NCBI GenBank assembly: GCA_036172665.1 | Contig: CM069873.1 | Span: 46,284,001 to 46,348,000, forward strand | DNA: 64,000 bases | Reading direction: 5' to 3' | From: Prosopocoilus inquinatus | Taxonomy: Eukaryota; Arthropoda; Insecta; Coleoptera; Lucanidae | Shown: positions 26,401-40,300 of the stretch, piece after piece | Numbering within the stretch: position 1 is the stretch's first letter | Layout: the number at the start of each line of letters is the position of its first letter | Notes under the pieces: generated by a model | Told to the model about the DNA's origin: nothing | The model's database searches: none | Seen by the model: only the letters and a program-made list of their open reading frames with translations | Position numbers and translations under genes: made by a program

Positions 26401-29400
26401 AGTTTTAAACGAAACAACACGTATTAGCGTTGTTCCTGTGATGTATCTAATCGATCCTTACTCATCTATCATGTTATTTGACGTTTGGATGGACTCCAGT
26501 AACTCTGATGTGAGATACAAAGTTCTCGGACGCAGCAGAAGCTGGAAATAGTTTTGAACGAGACAACACGTATTAGCGTTGTTCCTGTGATGTATCTAAT
26601 CGATCCTTACTTATCTATCATGTTATTTGACGTTTGGATGCACTCCAGTAACTCTGATGTGAGATACAAAGTTCTAGGACGCAGCAGAAGCTGGAAATAG
26701 TTTTGAACGAAACAACACGTATTAGCGTTGTTCCTGTGATGTATCTGATCGATCCTTACTCATCTATCATGTTATTTGGCGTTTCGATGGACTCCAGTAA
26801 CTCTGATGTGAGATACAAAGTTTTCGGACGCAGCAGATGCTGTAAATAGTTTTGAACGAAACAACACGTATTAGCGTTGTTCCTGTGATGTATCTAATCG
26901 ATCCTTACTTAGCTACTATGTTATTTGACGTTTCGATGGACTCCAATATCTCTGATGTGAGATACAAAGTTTTCGGACGCAGCAGAAGCTGGAAATAGTT
27001 TTAAACGAAACAACACGCATTAGGGTTGTTCCTGTGATGTATCTAATCGATCCTTACTCATCTATCATTTTATTTGACGTTTGGATGGACTCCAGTAACT
27101 CTGATGTGAGATACAAAGTTCTCGGACGCAGCAGAAGCTGGAAATAGTTTTGAACGAAACAACACGTATTAGCGTTGTTCCTGTGATGTATCTAATCGAT
27201 CCTTACTTAGCTACTATGTTATTTGACGTTTCGATGGACTCCAGTAACTCTGATGTGAGATACAAAGTTTTCGGACGCAGCAGAAGCTGGAAATAGTTTT
27301 AAACGAAACAACACGCATTAGGGTTGTTCCTGTGATGTATCTAATCGATCCTTACTCATCTATCATTTTATTTGACGTTTGGATGGACTCCAGTAACTCT
27401 GATGTGAGATACAAAGTTTACGGACGCAGCAGAAGCTGGAAATAGATTTAAACGAAACAACACGCATTACCGTTGTTCCTGTGATGTATCTAATCGATCC
27501 TTACTCATCTATCATGTTATTTGGTGTTTCGATGGACTCCAGTAACTCTGATGTGAGATACGAAGTTTTTGGACGCAGCAGGAGCTGGAAATAGTTTTAA
27601 ACGAAACAACACGTATTAGCGTTGTTCCTGTGATGTATCTGATCGATCCTTACTCATCTATCATGTTATTTGGCGTTTCGATGGACTCCAGTAACTCTGA
27701 TGTGAGATACAAAGTTTTCGGACGCAGCAGAAGCTGGAAATAGTTTTAAACGAAACAACACGCATTAGGGTTGTTCCTGTGATGTATCTAATCGATCCTT
27801 ACTCATCTATCATTTTATTTGACGTTTGGATGGACTCCAGTAACTCTGATGTGAGATACAAAGTTTACGGACGCAGCAGAAGCTGGAAATAGATTTAAAC
27901 GAAACAACACGCATTACCGTTGTTCCTGTGATGTATCTAATCGATCCTTACTCATCTATCATGTTATTTGGCGTTTCGATGGACTCCAGTAACTCTGATG
28001 TGAGATACGAAGTTTTTGGACGCAGCAGGAGCTGGAAATAGTTTTAAACGAAACAACACGTATTAGCGTTGTTCCTGTGATGTATCTAATCGATCCTTAC
28101 TTAGCTACTATGTTATTTGACGTTTCGATGGACTCCAGTAACTCTAATGTGAGATACGAAATTTTCGGACGCAGCAGAAGCTGGAAATAGTTTTGAACGA
28201 AACAACACGTATTAGCGTTGTTCCTGTGATGTATCTAATCGATCCTTACTCATCTATCATGTTATTTGACGTTTGGATGGACTCCAGTATCTCTGATGTG
28301 AGATACAAAGTTCTCGGACGCAGCAGAAGCTGGAAATAGTTTTGAACGAAACAACACGTATTAGCGTTGTTCCTGTGATGTATCTAATCGATCCTTACTT
28401 ATCTATCATGTTATTTGACGTTTGGATGGACTCCAGTAACTCTGATGTGAGATACAAAGTTCTAGGACGCAGCAGAAGCTGGAAATAGTTTTGAACGAAA
28501 CAACACGTATTAGCGTTGTTCCTGTGATGTATCTAATCGATCCTTACTCATCTATCATTTTATTTGGCGTTTCGATGGACTCCAGTAACTCTGCTGTGAG
28601 ATACAAAGTTTTCGGACGCAGCAGAAGGTGGAAATAGTTTTGAACGAAACAACACGTATTAGCGTTGTTCCTGTGATGTATCTAAACGATCCTTACTTAG
28701 ATACTATGTTATTTGACGTTTCGATGGACTCCAATAACTCTGATGTGAGATAAAAAGTTTTCGGACGCAGCAGAAGCTGGAAATAGTTTTAAACGAAACA
28801 ACACGCATTAGGGTTGTTCCTGTGATGTATCTAATCGATCCTTACTCATCTATCATTTTATTTGACGTTTGGATGGACTCCAGTAACTCTGATGTGAGAT
28901 ACAAAGTTTACGGACGCAGCAGAAGCTGGAAATAGATTTAAACGAAACAACACGCATTACCGTTGTTCCTGTGATGTATCTAATCGATCCTTACTCATCT
29001 ATCATGTTATTTGACGTTTGGATGGACTCCAGTAACTCTGATGTGAGATACAAAGTTTACGGACGCAGCAGAAGCTGGAAATAGTTTTAAACGAAACAAC
29101 ACGCATTAGCGTTGTTCCTGTGATGTATCTAATCGATCCTTACTCATCTATCATGTTATTTGGCGTTTCGATGGACTCCAGTAACTCTGATGTGAGATAC
29201 AAAGTTCTCGGACGCAGCTGAAGCTAGAAATAATTTTAAACGAAACAACACGCATTAGCGTTGTTCCTGTGATGTATCTAATCGATCCTTACTCATCTAT
29301 CATGTTATTTGGCGTTTCGATGGACTCCAGTAACTCTGATGTGAGATACAAAGTTTTCGGACGCAGCAGAAGCTGGAAATAGTTTTGAACGAAACAACAC

Positions 29401-31400
29401 GTATTAGCGTTGTTCCTGTGATGTATCTAATCGATCCTTACTTAGCTACTATGTTATTTGACGTTTCGATGGACTCCAGTAACTCTAATGTGAGATACGA
29501 AATTTTCGGACGCAGCAGAAGCTGGAAATAGTTTTAAACGAAACAACACGTATTAGCGTTGTTCCTGTGATGTATCTAATCGATCCTTACTCATCTATCA
29601 TTTTATTTGACGTTTGGATGGACTCCAGTAACTCTGATGTGAGATACAAAGTTTTCGGACGCAGCAGAAGCTAGAAATACTTTTAAACGAAACAACACGC
29701 ATTAGTGTTGTACCTGTGATGTATCTAATCGATCCTTACTCATCTATCATTTTATTTGACGTTTGGATTGACTCCAGTAACTCTGATGTGAGATACAAAG
29801 TTTACGGACGCAGCAGAAGCTGGAAATAGATTTAAACGAAACAACACGCATTACCGTTGTTCCTGTGATGTATCTAATCGATCCTTACTCATCTATCATG
29901 TTATTTGGCGTTTCGATGGACTCCAGTAACTCTGATGTGAGATACGAAGTTTTTGGACGCAGCAGGAGCTGGAAATAGTTTTAAACGAAACAACACGTAT
30001 TAGCGTTGTTCCTGTGATGTATCTAATCAATCCTTACTTAGCTACTATGTTATTTGACGTTTCGATGGACTCCAGTAACTCTAATGTGAGATACGAAATT
30101 TTCGGACGCAGCAGAAGCTGGAAATAGTTTTAAACGAAACAACACGTATTAGCGTTGTTCCTGTGATGTATCTAATCGATCCTTACTCATCTATCATGTT
30201 ATTTGACGTTTGGATGGACTCCAGTAACTCTGATGTGAGATACAAAGTTCTCGGACGCAACAGAAGCTGGAAATAGTTTTGAACGAAACAACACGTATTA
30301 GCGTTGTTCCTGTGATGTATCTAATCGATCCTTACTTATCTATCATGTTATTTGACGTTTGGATGGGCTCCAGTAACTCTGATGTGAGATACAAAGTTCT
30401 CGGACGCAGCAGAAGCTGGAAATAGTTTTGAACGAAACAACACGTATTAGCGTTGTTCCTGTGATGTATCTAATCGATCCTTACTTATCTATTATGTTAT
30501 TTGACGTTTGGATGGACTCCAGAAACTCTGATGTGAGATACAAAGTTTTCGGACGCAGCAGAAGCTGGAAATAGTTTTAAAAGAAACAACACGTATTAGC
30601 GTTGTTCCTGTGATGTATCTAATCGATCCTTACTCATCTATCATGTTATTTGGCGTTTCGATGGGCTCCAGTAACTCTGATGTGAGATACAAAGTTTTTG
30701 GACGCAGCAGGAGCTGGAAATAGTTTTAAACGAAACAACACGTATTAGCGTTGTTCCTGTGATGTATCTAATCGATCCTTACTTAGCTACTATGTTATTT
30801 GACGTTTCGATGGACTCCAGTAACTCTAATGTGAGATACGAAATTTTCGGACGCAGCAGAAGCTGGAAATAGTTTTAAACGAAACAACACGTATTAGCGT
30901 TGTTCCTGTGATGTATCTAATCGATCCTTACTCATCTATCATGTTATTTGACGTTTGGATGGACTCCAGTAACTCTGATGTGAGATACAAAGTTCTCGGA
31001 CGCAACAGAAGCTGGAAATAGTTTTGAACGAAACAACACGTATTAGCGTTGTTCCTGTGATGTATCTAATCGATCCTTACTTATCTATCATGTTATTTGA
31101 CGTTTGGATGGGCTCCAGTAACTCTGATGTGAGATACAAAGTTCTCGGACGCAGCAGAAGCTGGAAATAGTTTTGAACGAAACAACACGTATTAGCGTTG
31201 TTCCTGTGATGTATCTAATCGATCCTTGCTTATCTATTATGTTATTTGACGTTTGGATGGACTCCAGTAACTCTGATGTGAGATACAAAGTTTTCGGACG
31301 CAGCAGAAGCTGGAAATAGTTTTAAACGAAACAACACGTATTAGCGTTGTTCCTGTGATGTATCTAATCGATCCTTACTCATCTATCATGTTATTTGGCG
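26401..31400. repeat. Mosaic region built from a 3-4 monomer module
   Basis: A recurring series of adjacent monomers is recognised by cattagggttg, then gtttacggacg with tagatttaaacg, then cattaccgttg with ggcgtttcg, then gaagtttttgg. It occurs near 26120, 27320, 27765, 28805 and (without the first variant) 29700. The step 27320 to 27765 is one three-monomer period. At 29207-29740 another series (gctgaagctag, ggcg, ttagctactatg, tcatctatcatttt) begins; it is repeated near 31.9, 33.8, 40.5, 56.6, 59.7 and 62.5 kb. The only stretch of the array where the gggctcc variant appears begins here (30365, 31111) and is repeated near 60708 and 61751. Confidence 0.75.
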
Positions 31401-33336
31401 TTTCGATGGACTCCAGTAACTCTGATGTGAGATACAAAGTTTTCGGACGCAGCAGAAGCTGGAAATAGTTTTGAACGAAACAACACGTATTAGCGTTGTT
31501 CCTGTGATGTATCTAATCGATCCTTACATAGCTACTATGTTATTTGACGTTTCGATGGACTCCAATAATTCTGATGTGAGATACAAAGTTTTCGGACGCA
31601 GCAGAAGCTGGAAATAGTTTTAAACGAAACAACACGCACTAGCGTTGTTCCTGTGATGTATCTAATCGATCCTTACTCATCTATCATTTTATTTGACGTT
31701 TGGATGGACTCCAGTAACTCTGATGTGAGATACAAAGTTTACGGACGCAGCAGAAGCTGGAAATAGTTTTAAACGAAACAACACGCATTAGCGTTGTTCC
31801 TGTGATGTATCTAATCGATCCTTACTCATCTATCATGTTATTTGGCGTTTCGATGGACTCCAGTAACTCTGATGTGAGATACAAAGTTCTCGGACGCAGC
31901 TGAAGCTAGAAATAATTTTAAACGAAACAACACGCATTAGCGTTGTTCCTGTGATGTATCTAATCGATCCTTACTCATCTATCATGTTATTTGGCGTTTC
32001 GATGGACTCCAGTAACCCTGATGTGAGATACAAAGTTTTCGGACGCAGCAGAAGCTGGAAATAGTTTTGAACGAAATAACACGTATTAGCGTTGTTCCTG
32101 TGATGTATCTAATCGATCCTTACTTAGCTACTATGTTATTTGACGTTTCGATGGACTCCAGTAACTCTAATGTGAGATACGAAATTTTCGGACGCAGCAG
32201 AAGCTGGAAATAGTTTTAAACGAAACAACACGTATTAGCGTTGTTCCTGTGATGTATCTAATCGATCCTTACTCATCTATCATTTTATTTGACGTTTGGA
32301 TGGACTCCAGTAACTCTGATGTGAGATACAAAGTTTTCGGACGCAGCAGAAGCTGGAAATAGTTTTAAACGAAACAACACGCATTAGGGTTGTTCCTGTG
32401 ATGTATCTAATCGATCCTTACTCATCTATCATGTTATTTGGCGTTTCGATGGACTCCAGTAACTCTTATGTGAGATACGAATTTTTGGACGCAGCAGGAG
32501 CTGGAAATAGTTTTAAACGAAACAACACGTATTAGCGTTGTTCCTGTGATGTATCTAATCGATCCTTACTTAGCTACTATGTTATTTGACGTTTCGATGG
32601 ACTCCAGTAACTCTAATGTGAGATACGAAATTTTCGGACGCAGCAGAAGCTGGAAATAGTTTTGAACGAAACAACACGTATTAGCGTTGTTCCTGTGATG
32701 TATCTAATCGATCCTTACTTATCTATTATGTTATTTGACGTTTGGATGGACTCCAGTAACTCTGATGTGAGATACAAAGTTTTCGGACGCAGCAGAAGCT
32801 GGAAATAGTTTTAAACGAAACAACACGCATTACCGTTGTTCCTGTGATGTATCTAATCGATCCTTACTCATCTATCATGTTATTTGGCGTTTCGATGGAC
32901 TCCAGTAACTCTGATGTGAGATACAAAGTTCTCGGACGCAGCTGAAGCTAGAAATAATTTTAAACGAAACAACACGCATTAGCGTTGTTCCTGTGATGTA
33001 TTTAATCGATCCTTACTCATCTATCATGTTATTTGACGTTTGAATGGACTCCAGTAACTCTGATGTGAGATACAAAGTTCTCGGACGCAGCAGAAGCTGG
33101 AAATAGTTTTGAACGAAACAGCACGTATTAGCGTTGTTCCTGTGATGTATCTAATCGATCCTTACTTATCTACTATGTTATTTGACGTTTCGATGGACTC
33201 CAGTAACTCCGATGTGAGATACGAAATTTTCGAACGCAGCAGAATCTGGAAATAGTTTTAAATGAAACAACACGCATTAGCGTTGTTCCTGTGATGTATC
33301 TAATCGATCCTTACTCATCTGTCATGTTATTTGACG
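31401..33336. repeat. 13-monomer repeat, first copy (1,936 bp)
   Basis: The sequence recurs from 33337 at an offset of 1,936, one base less than 13 x 149. The missing base is in gatacgaatttttgg at about 32482 and is shared by the other two copies. Other shared marks are ttacatagctactatg (31525), agtaaccctgatg (near 32014) and acgaaataacacg (near 32071). The copy has a private change, aactcttatg near 32466. The left edge is sharp: upstream of 31401 the text is ggcg, while upstream of 33337 it is gacg with a ctgtcatg variant. Confidence 0.9.
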
Positions 33337-35272
33337 TTTCGATGGACTCCAGTAACTCTGATGTGAGATACAAAGTTTTCGGACGCAGCAGAAGCTGGAA
33401 ATAGTTTTGAACGAAACAACACGTATTAGCGTTGTTCCTGTGATGTATCTAATCGATCCTTACATAGCTACTATGTTATTTGACGTTTCGATGGACTCCA
33501 ATAATTCTGATGTGAGATACAAAGTTTTCGGACGCAGCAGAAGCTGGAAATAGTTTTAAACGAAACAACACGCACTAGCGTTGTTCCTGTGATGTATCTA
33601 ATCGATCCTTACTCATCTATCATTTTATTTGACGTTTGGATGGACTCCAGTAACTCTGATGTGAGATACAAAGTTTACGGACGCAGCAGAAGCTGGAAAT
33701 AGTTTTAAACGAAACAACACGCATTAGCGTTGTTCCTGTGATGTATCTAATCGATCCTTACTCATCTATCATGTTATTTGGCGTTTCGATGGACTCCAGT
33801 AACTCTGATGTGAGATACAAAGTTCTCGGACGCAGCTGAAGCTAGAAATAATTTTAAACGAAACAACACGCATTAGCGTTGTTCCTGTGATGTATCTAAT
33901 CGATCCTTACTCATCTATCATGTTATTTGGCGTTTCGATGGACTCCAGTAACCCTGATGTGAGATACAAAGTTTTCGGACGCAGCAGAAGCTGGAAATAG
34001 TTTTGAACGAAATAACACGTATTAGCGTTGTTCCTGTGATGTATCTAATCGATCCTTACTTAGCTACTATGTTATTTGACGTTTCGATGGACTCCAGTAA
34101 CTCTAATGTGAGATACGAAATTTTCGGACGCAGCAGAAGCTGGAAATAGTTTTAAACGAAACAACACGTATTAGCGTTGTTCCTGTGATGTATCTAATCG
34201 ATCCTTACTCATCTATCATTTTATTTGACGTTTGGATGGACTCCAGTAACTCTGATGTGAGATACAAAGTTTTCGGACGCAGCAGAAGCTGGAAATAGTT
34301 TTAAACGAAACAACACGCATTAGGGTTGTTCCTGTGATGTATCTAATCGATCCTTACTCATCTATCATGTTATTTGGCGTTTCGATGGACTCCAGTAACT
34401 CTGATGTGAGATACGAATTTTTGGACGCAGCAGGAGCTGGAAATAGTTTTAAACGAAACAACACGTATTAGCGTTGTTCCTGTGATGTATCTAATCGATC
34501 CTTACTTAGCTACTATGTTATTTGACGTTTCGATGGACTCCAGTAACTCTAATGTGAGATACGAAATTTTCGGACGCAGCAGAAGCTGGAAATAGTTTTG
34601 AACGAAACAACACGTATTAGCGTTGTTCCTGTGATGTATCTAATCGATCCTTACTTATCTATTATGTTATTTGACGTTTGGATGGACTCCAGTAACTCTG
34701 ATGTGAGATACAAAGTTTTCGGACGCAGCAGAAGCTGGAAATAGTTTTAAACGAAACAACACGCATTACCGTTGTTCCTGTGATGTATCTAATCGATCCT
34801 TACACATCTATCATGTTATTTGGCGTTTCGATGGACTCCAGTAACTCTGATGTGAGATACAAAGTTCTCGGACGCAGCTGAAGCTAGAAATAATTTTAAA
34901 CGAAACAACACGCATTAGCGTTGTTCCTGTGATGTATTTAATCGATCCTTACTCATCTATCATGTTATTTGACGTTTGAATGGACTCCAGTAACTCTGAT
35001 GTGAGATACAAAGTTCTCGGACGCAGCAGAAGCTGGAAATAGTTTTGAACGAAACAACACGTATTAGCGTTGTTCCTGTGATGTATCTAATCGATCCTTA
35101 CTTATCTACTATGTTATTTGACGTTTCGATGGACTCCAGTAACTCCGATGTGAGATACGAAATTTTCTAACGCAGCAGAATCTGGAAATAGTTTTAAATG
35201 AAACAACACGCATTAGCGTTGTTCCTGTGATGTATCTAATCGATCCTTACTCATCTGTCATGTTATTTGACG
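33337..35272. repeat. 13-monomer repeat, second copy (1,936 bp)
   Basis: Collinear with 31401-33336 including the one-base deletion (34418). It ends at about 35272, where cgatggactccag gives way to cgatggactctag. The third copy at 62042-63977 is followed by the same ctctag sequence, so the second and third copies share their right flank. The first is best explained as a tandem duplicate added later. Confidence 0.88.
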
Positions 35273-37300
35273 TTTCGATGGACTCTAGTAACTCTGATGT
35301 GAGATACGATGTTTTTGGACGCAGCAGGAACTGTAAATAGTTTTAAACGAAACAACACGTATTAGCGTTGTTCCTGTGATGTATCTAATCGATCCTTACT
35401 TAGCCACTATGTTATTTGACGTTTCGATGGACTCCAGTAACTCTAATGTGAGATACGAAATTCTCGGACGCAGCAGAAGCTGGAAGTACTTTTAAACGAG
35501 ACAACACGTATTAGCGTTGTTCCTGTGATGTATCTAATCGATCCTTACTCATCTATCATGTTATTTGACGTATGGATGGACTCCAGTAACTCTGATGTGA
35601 GATACAAAGTTCTCGGACGCAGCAGAAGCTGGAAATAGTTTTGAACGAAACAACACGTATTAGCGTTGTTCCTGTGATGTATCTAATCGATCCTTACTCA
35701 TCTATCATGTTATTTGACGTTTCGATGGACTCTAGTAACTCTAATGTGAGATACGAAATTTTCGGACGCAGCAGAAGCTGGAAATAGTTTTAAACGAAAC
35801 AACACATATTAGCGTTGTTCCTGTGATGTATCTAATCGATCCTTACTCATCTATCATGTTATTTGACGTTTCGATGGACTCTAGTAACTCTAATGTGAGA
35901 TACGAAATTTTCGGACGCAGCAGAAGCTGGAAATAGTTTTAAACGAAACAACACGCATTAGCGTTGTTCCTGTGATGTATCTAGTCGATCCTTACTCATC
36001 TATAATATTATTTGGCGTTTCGATGGACTCCAGTAACTTTGATGTGAGATACGAAGTTCTCGGACGTAGCTGAAGCTGGAAATAGTTTTAAATGATACAA
36101 CAAGTATTAGCGTTGTTCCTGTGATGTATCTAATCGATCCTTACTCATCCATCATGTTATTTGACGTTTGGATGGACTCCAGTAACTCTGATGTGAGATA
36201 CAAAGTATTCGGACGCAGCAGAAGCTGGAGATAGTTTTAAACGATACAACACGCATTAGCGTTGTTCCTGTGATGTATCTAATCGATCCTTACTCATCTA
36301 TCATGTTATTTGGCGTTTCGATGGACACCAGTAACTCTGATGTGAGATACAAAGTTTTCGGACGCAGCAGAAGGTGGAAATAGTTTTAAACGAAACAACA
36401 CGCATTAGCGTTGTTCCTGTGATGTATCTAATAGATCCTTACTCATCTATCATGTTATTTGACGTTTCGATGGACTCTAGTAACTCTGATGTGAGATACG
36501 AAGTTTTTGGACGCAGCAGGAGCTGGAAATAGTTTTAAACGAAACAACACGTATTAGCGTTGTTCCTGTGATGTATCTAATCGATCCTTATTTATCTATC
36601 ATGTTATTTAACGTTTCGATGGACTCTAGTAACTCTGATGTGACATACGAAATTTTTGGGCGCAGCAGGAGCTGGAAATAATTTTAAAAGAAGCAACACG
36701 TATTAGCGTTGTTCCTGTGATGTATCTAATCGATCCTTACTTAGCTACTATGTTATTTGACGTTTCGATGAACTCCAGTAACTCTAATGTGAGATACGAA
36801 ATTTTCGGACGCAGCAGAAGCTGGAAATAGTTTTAAACGAAACAACACGTATTAGCGTTGTTCCTGTGATGTATCTAATCGATCCTTACTCATCTATCAT
36901 GTTATTTGACGTTTGGATGGACTCCAGTAACACTGATGTGAGATACAAAGTTCTCGGACGCAGCAGAAGCTGGAAATAGTTTTGAACGAAACAACACGTA
37001 TTAACGTTGTTCCTGTGATGTATCTAATCGATCCTTACTTATCTATCATAGTATTTGACGTTTGGATGGACTCCAGTAACTCTGATGTGAGATACAAAGT
37101 TTTCGGACGCAGCAGAAGCTGGAGATAGTTTTAAACGAAACAACACGCATTACCGTTGTTCCTGTGATGTATCTAATCGATCCTTACTCATCTATCATGT
37201 TATTTGGCGTTTCGATGGACTCCAGTAACTCTGATGTGAGATACAAAGTTTTCGGACGCAGCAGAAGCTGGAAATAGTTTTGAACGAAAAAACACGTATT
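35273..37300. repeat. More diverged satellite segment
   Basis: Still the 149-bp monomer in phase, but with more changes unique to one monomer than elsewhere. Examples are gacgtatggatgg (35568), ctggaagtacttttaaacg (35483), tctataatattatttgg (35999), aaatgatacaacaag (36089), ggacaccag (36324), gtgacatacg (36641) and gtcgatcc instead of atcgatcc (35984), which removes the ATCGAT site. I found no long collinear partner for it in this window. Confidence 0.7.
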
Positions 37301-40300
37301 AGCGTTGTTCCTGTGATGTATCTAATCGATCCTTACTTAGCTACTATGTTATTTGACGTTTCGATGGACTCCAGTAACTCTAATGTGAGATACGAAATTT
37401 TCGGACGCAGCAGAAGCTGGAAATAGTTTTAAACGAAACAACACGCATTACCGTTGTTCCTGTGATGTATCTAATCGATCCTTACTCATCTATCATGTTA
37501 TTTGGCGTTTCGATGGACTCCAGTAACTCTGATGTGAGATACAAAGTTCTCGGACGCAGCAGAATCTGGAAATAGTTTTGAACGAAACAACACGTATTAG
37601 CGTTGTTCCTGTGATGTATCTAATCGATCCTTACTTATCTATTATGTTATTTGACGTTTGGATGGACTCCAGTAACTCTGATGTGAGATACAAAGTTTTC
37701 GGACGCAGCAGAAGCTGGAAATAGTTTTAAACGAAACAACACGCATTACCGTTGTTCCTGTGATGTATCTAATCGATCCTTACTCATCTATCATGTTATT
37801 TGGCGTTTCGATGGACTCCAGTAACTCTGATGTGAGATACAAAGTTCTTGGACGCAGCTGAAGCTATAAATAATTTTAAACGAAACAACACGCATTAGCG
37901 TTGTTCCTGTGTTGTATTTAATCGATCCTTACTCATCTATCATGTTATTTGACGTTTGAATGGACTCCAGTAACTCTGATGTGAGATACAAAGTTCTCGG
38001 ACGCAGCAGAAGCTGGAAATAGTTTTGAACGAAACAACACGTATTAGCGTTGTTCCTGTGATGTATCTAATCGATCCTTACTTATCTACTATGTTATTTG
38101 ACGTTTCGATGGACTCCAGTAACTCTGATGTGAGATACGAAATTTTCGAACGCAGCAGAATCTGGAAATAGTTTTAAATGAAACAACACGCATTAGCGTT
38201 GTTCCTGTGATGTATCTAATCGATCCTTACTCATCTATCATGTTATTTGGCGTTTCGATGGACTCCAGTAACTCTGATGTGAGATACAATGTTTTCGGAA
38301 GCAGCAGAAGCTGGAAATAGTTTTAAACGAAACAACACGCATTAGCGTTGTTCCTGTGATGTATCTAATCGATCCTTACTCATCTATCATGTTATTTGGC
38401 GTTTCGATGGACTCCAGTAACTCTGATTTGAAATATAAAGTTTTCGGACGCAGCAGAAGCTGTAAATAGTTTTGAACGAAACAAGACGTATTAGCGTTGT
38501 TCCTGTGATGTATCTAATCGATCCTTACTTAGCTACTATGTTATTTGACGTTTCGATGGACTCCAATAATTCTGATGTGAGATACAAAGTTTTCGGACGC
38601 AACAGAAGCTGGAAATAGTTTTAAACGAAACAACACGCATTAGCGTTGTTCCTGTGATGTATCTAATCGATCCTTACTCATCTATCATTTTATTTGACGT
38701 TTGGATGGAATCCAGTAACTCTGATGTGAGATATAATGTTTTCGGACGCAGCAGAAGCTGGAAATAGTTTTGAACGAAACAAAACGTATTAGCGTTGTTC
38801 CTGTGATGTATCTAATCGATCCTTACTTAGCTACTATGTTATTTGACGTTTCGATGGACTCCAATAATTCTGATGTGAGATACAAAGTTTTCGGACGCAG
38901 CAGATGCTGGAAATAGTTTTAAACGAAACAACACGCATTAGCGTTGTTCCTGTGATGTATCTAATCGATCCTTACGCATCTATCATTTTATTTGTCGTTT
39001 GGATGGACTCCAGTAACTCTGATGTGAGATACAAAGTTTACGGACGCAGCAGAAGCTGGAAATAGTTTTAAACGAAACAATACGCATTACCGTTGTTCCT
39101 GTGATGTATCTAATCGATCCTTACTCATCCATCATGTTATTTGGCGTTTCGATGGACTCCAGTAACTCTGATGTGACATACAAAGTTCTCGGACGCAGCT
39201 GAAGCCAGAAATAATTTTAAAGGAAACAAAACGCATTAGCGTTGTTCCTGTGATGTATTTAATCGATCCTTACTCATCTATCATGTTATTTGACGTTTGA
39301 ATGGACTCCAGTAACTCTGATGTGAGATACAAAGTTCTCGGACGCAGCAGAAGCTGGAAATAGTTTTGAACGAAACAACACGTATTAGCGTTGTTCCTGT
39401 GATGTATCTAATCGATCCTTACTTATCTACTATGTTATTTGACGTTTCGATGGACTCCAGTAACTCTGATGTGAGATACGAAATTTTCGAACGCAGCAGA
39501 ATCTGGAAATAGTTTTAAATGAAACAACACGCATTAGCGTTGTTCCTGTGATGTATCTAATCGATCCTTACTCATCTATCATGTTATTTGGCGTTTCGAT
39601 GGACTCCAGTAACACTGATGTGAGATACAAAGTTTTCGGACGCAGCAGAAGCTGGAAATAGTTTTGAACGAAACAACATGTATTAGTGTTGTTCCTGTGA
39701 TGTATCTAATCGATCCTTACTTAGCTACTATGTTATTTGACGTTTCGATGGACTCCAATAACTCTGATGTGAGATACAAAGTTTTCGGACGCAGCAGAAG
39801 CTGGAAATAGTTTTGAACGAAACAACACGTATTAGCGTTGTTCCTGTGATGTATCTAATCGATCCTTACTTAGCCACTATGTTATTTGAAGTTTCGATGG
39901 ACTCCAGTAACTCTAATGTGAGATACGAAATTTTCGGACGCAGCAGAAGCTGGAAATAGTTTTAAACGAAACAACACGTATTAGCGTTGTTCCTGTGATG
40001 TATCTAATCGATCCTTACTCATCTATCATGTTATTTGGCGTTTCGATGGACTCCAGTAACTCTGATGTGAGATACAAAGTTTTCGGACGCAGCAGAAGCT
40101 GGAAATAGTTTTGAACGAAACAACACGTATTAGCGTTGTTCCTGTGATGTATCTAATCGATCCTTACTTAGCTACTATGTTATTTGACGTTTCGATGGAC
40201 TCCAATAATTCTGATGTGAGATACAAAGTTTTCGGACACAGCAGAAGCTGGAAATAGTTTTAAACGAAACAACACGCACTAGCGTTGTTCCTGTGATGTA

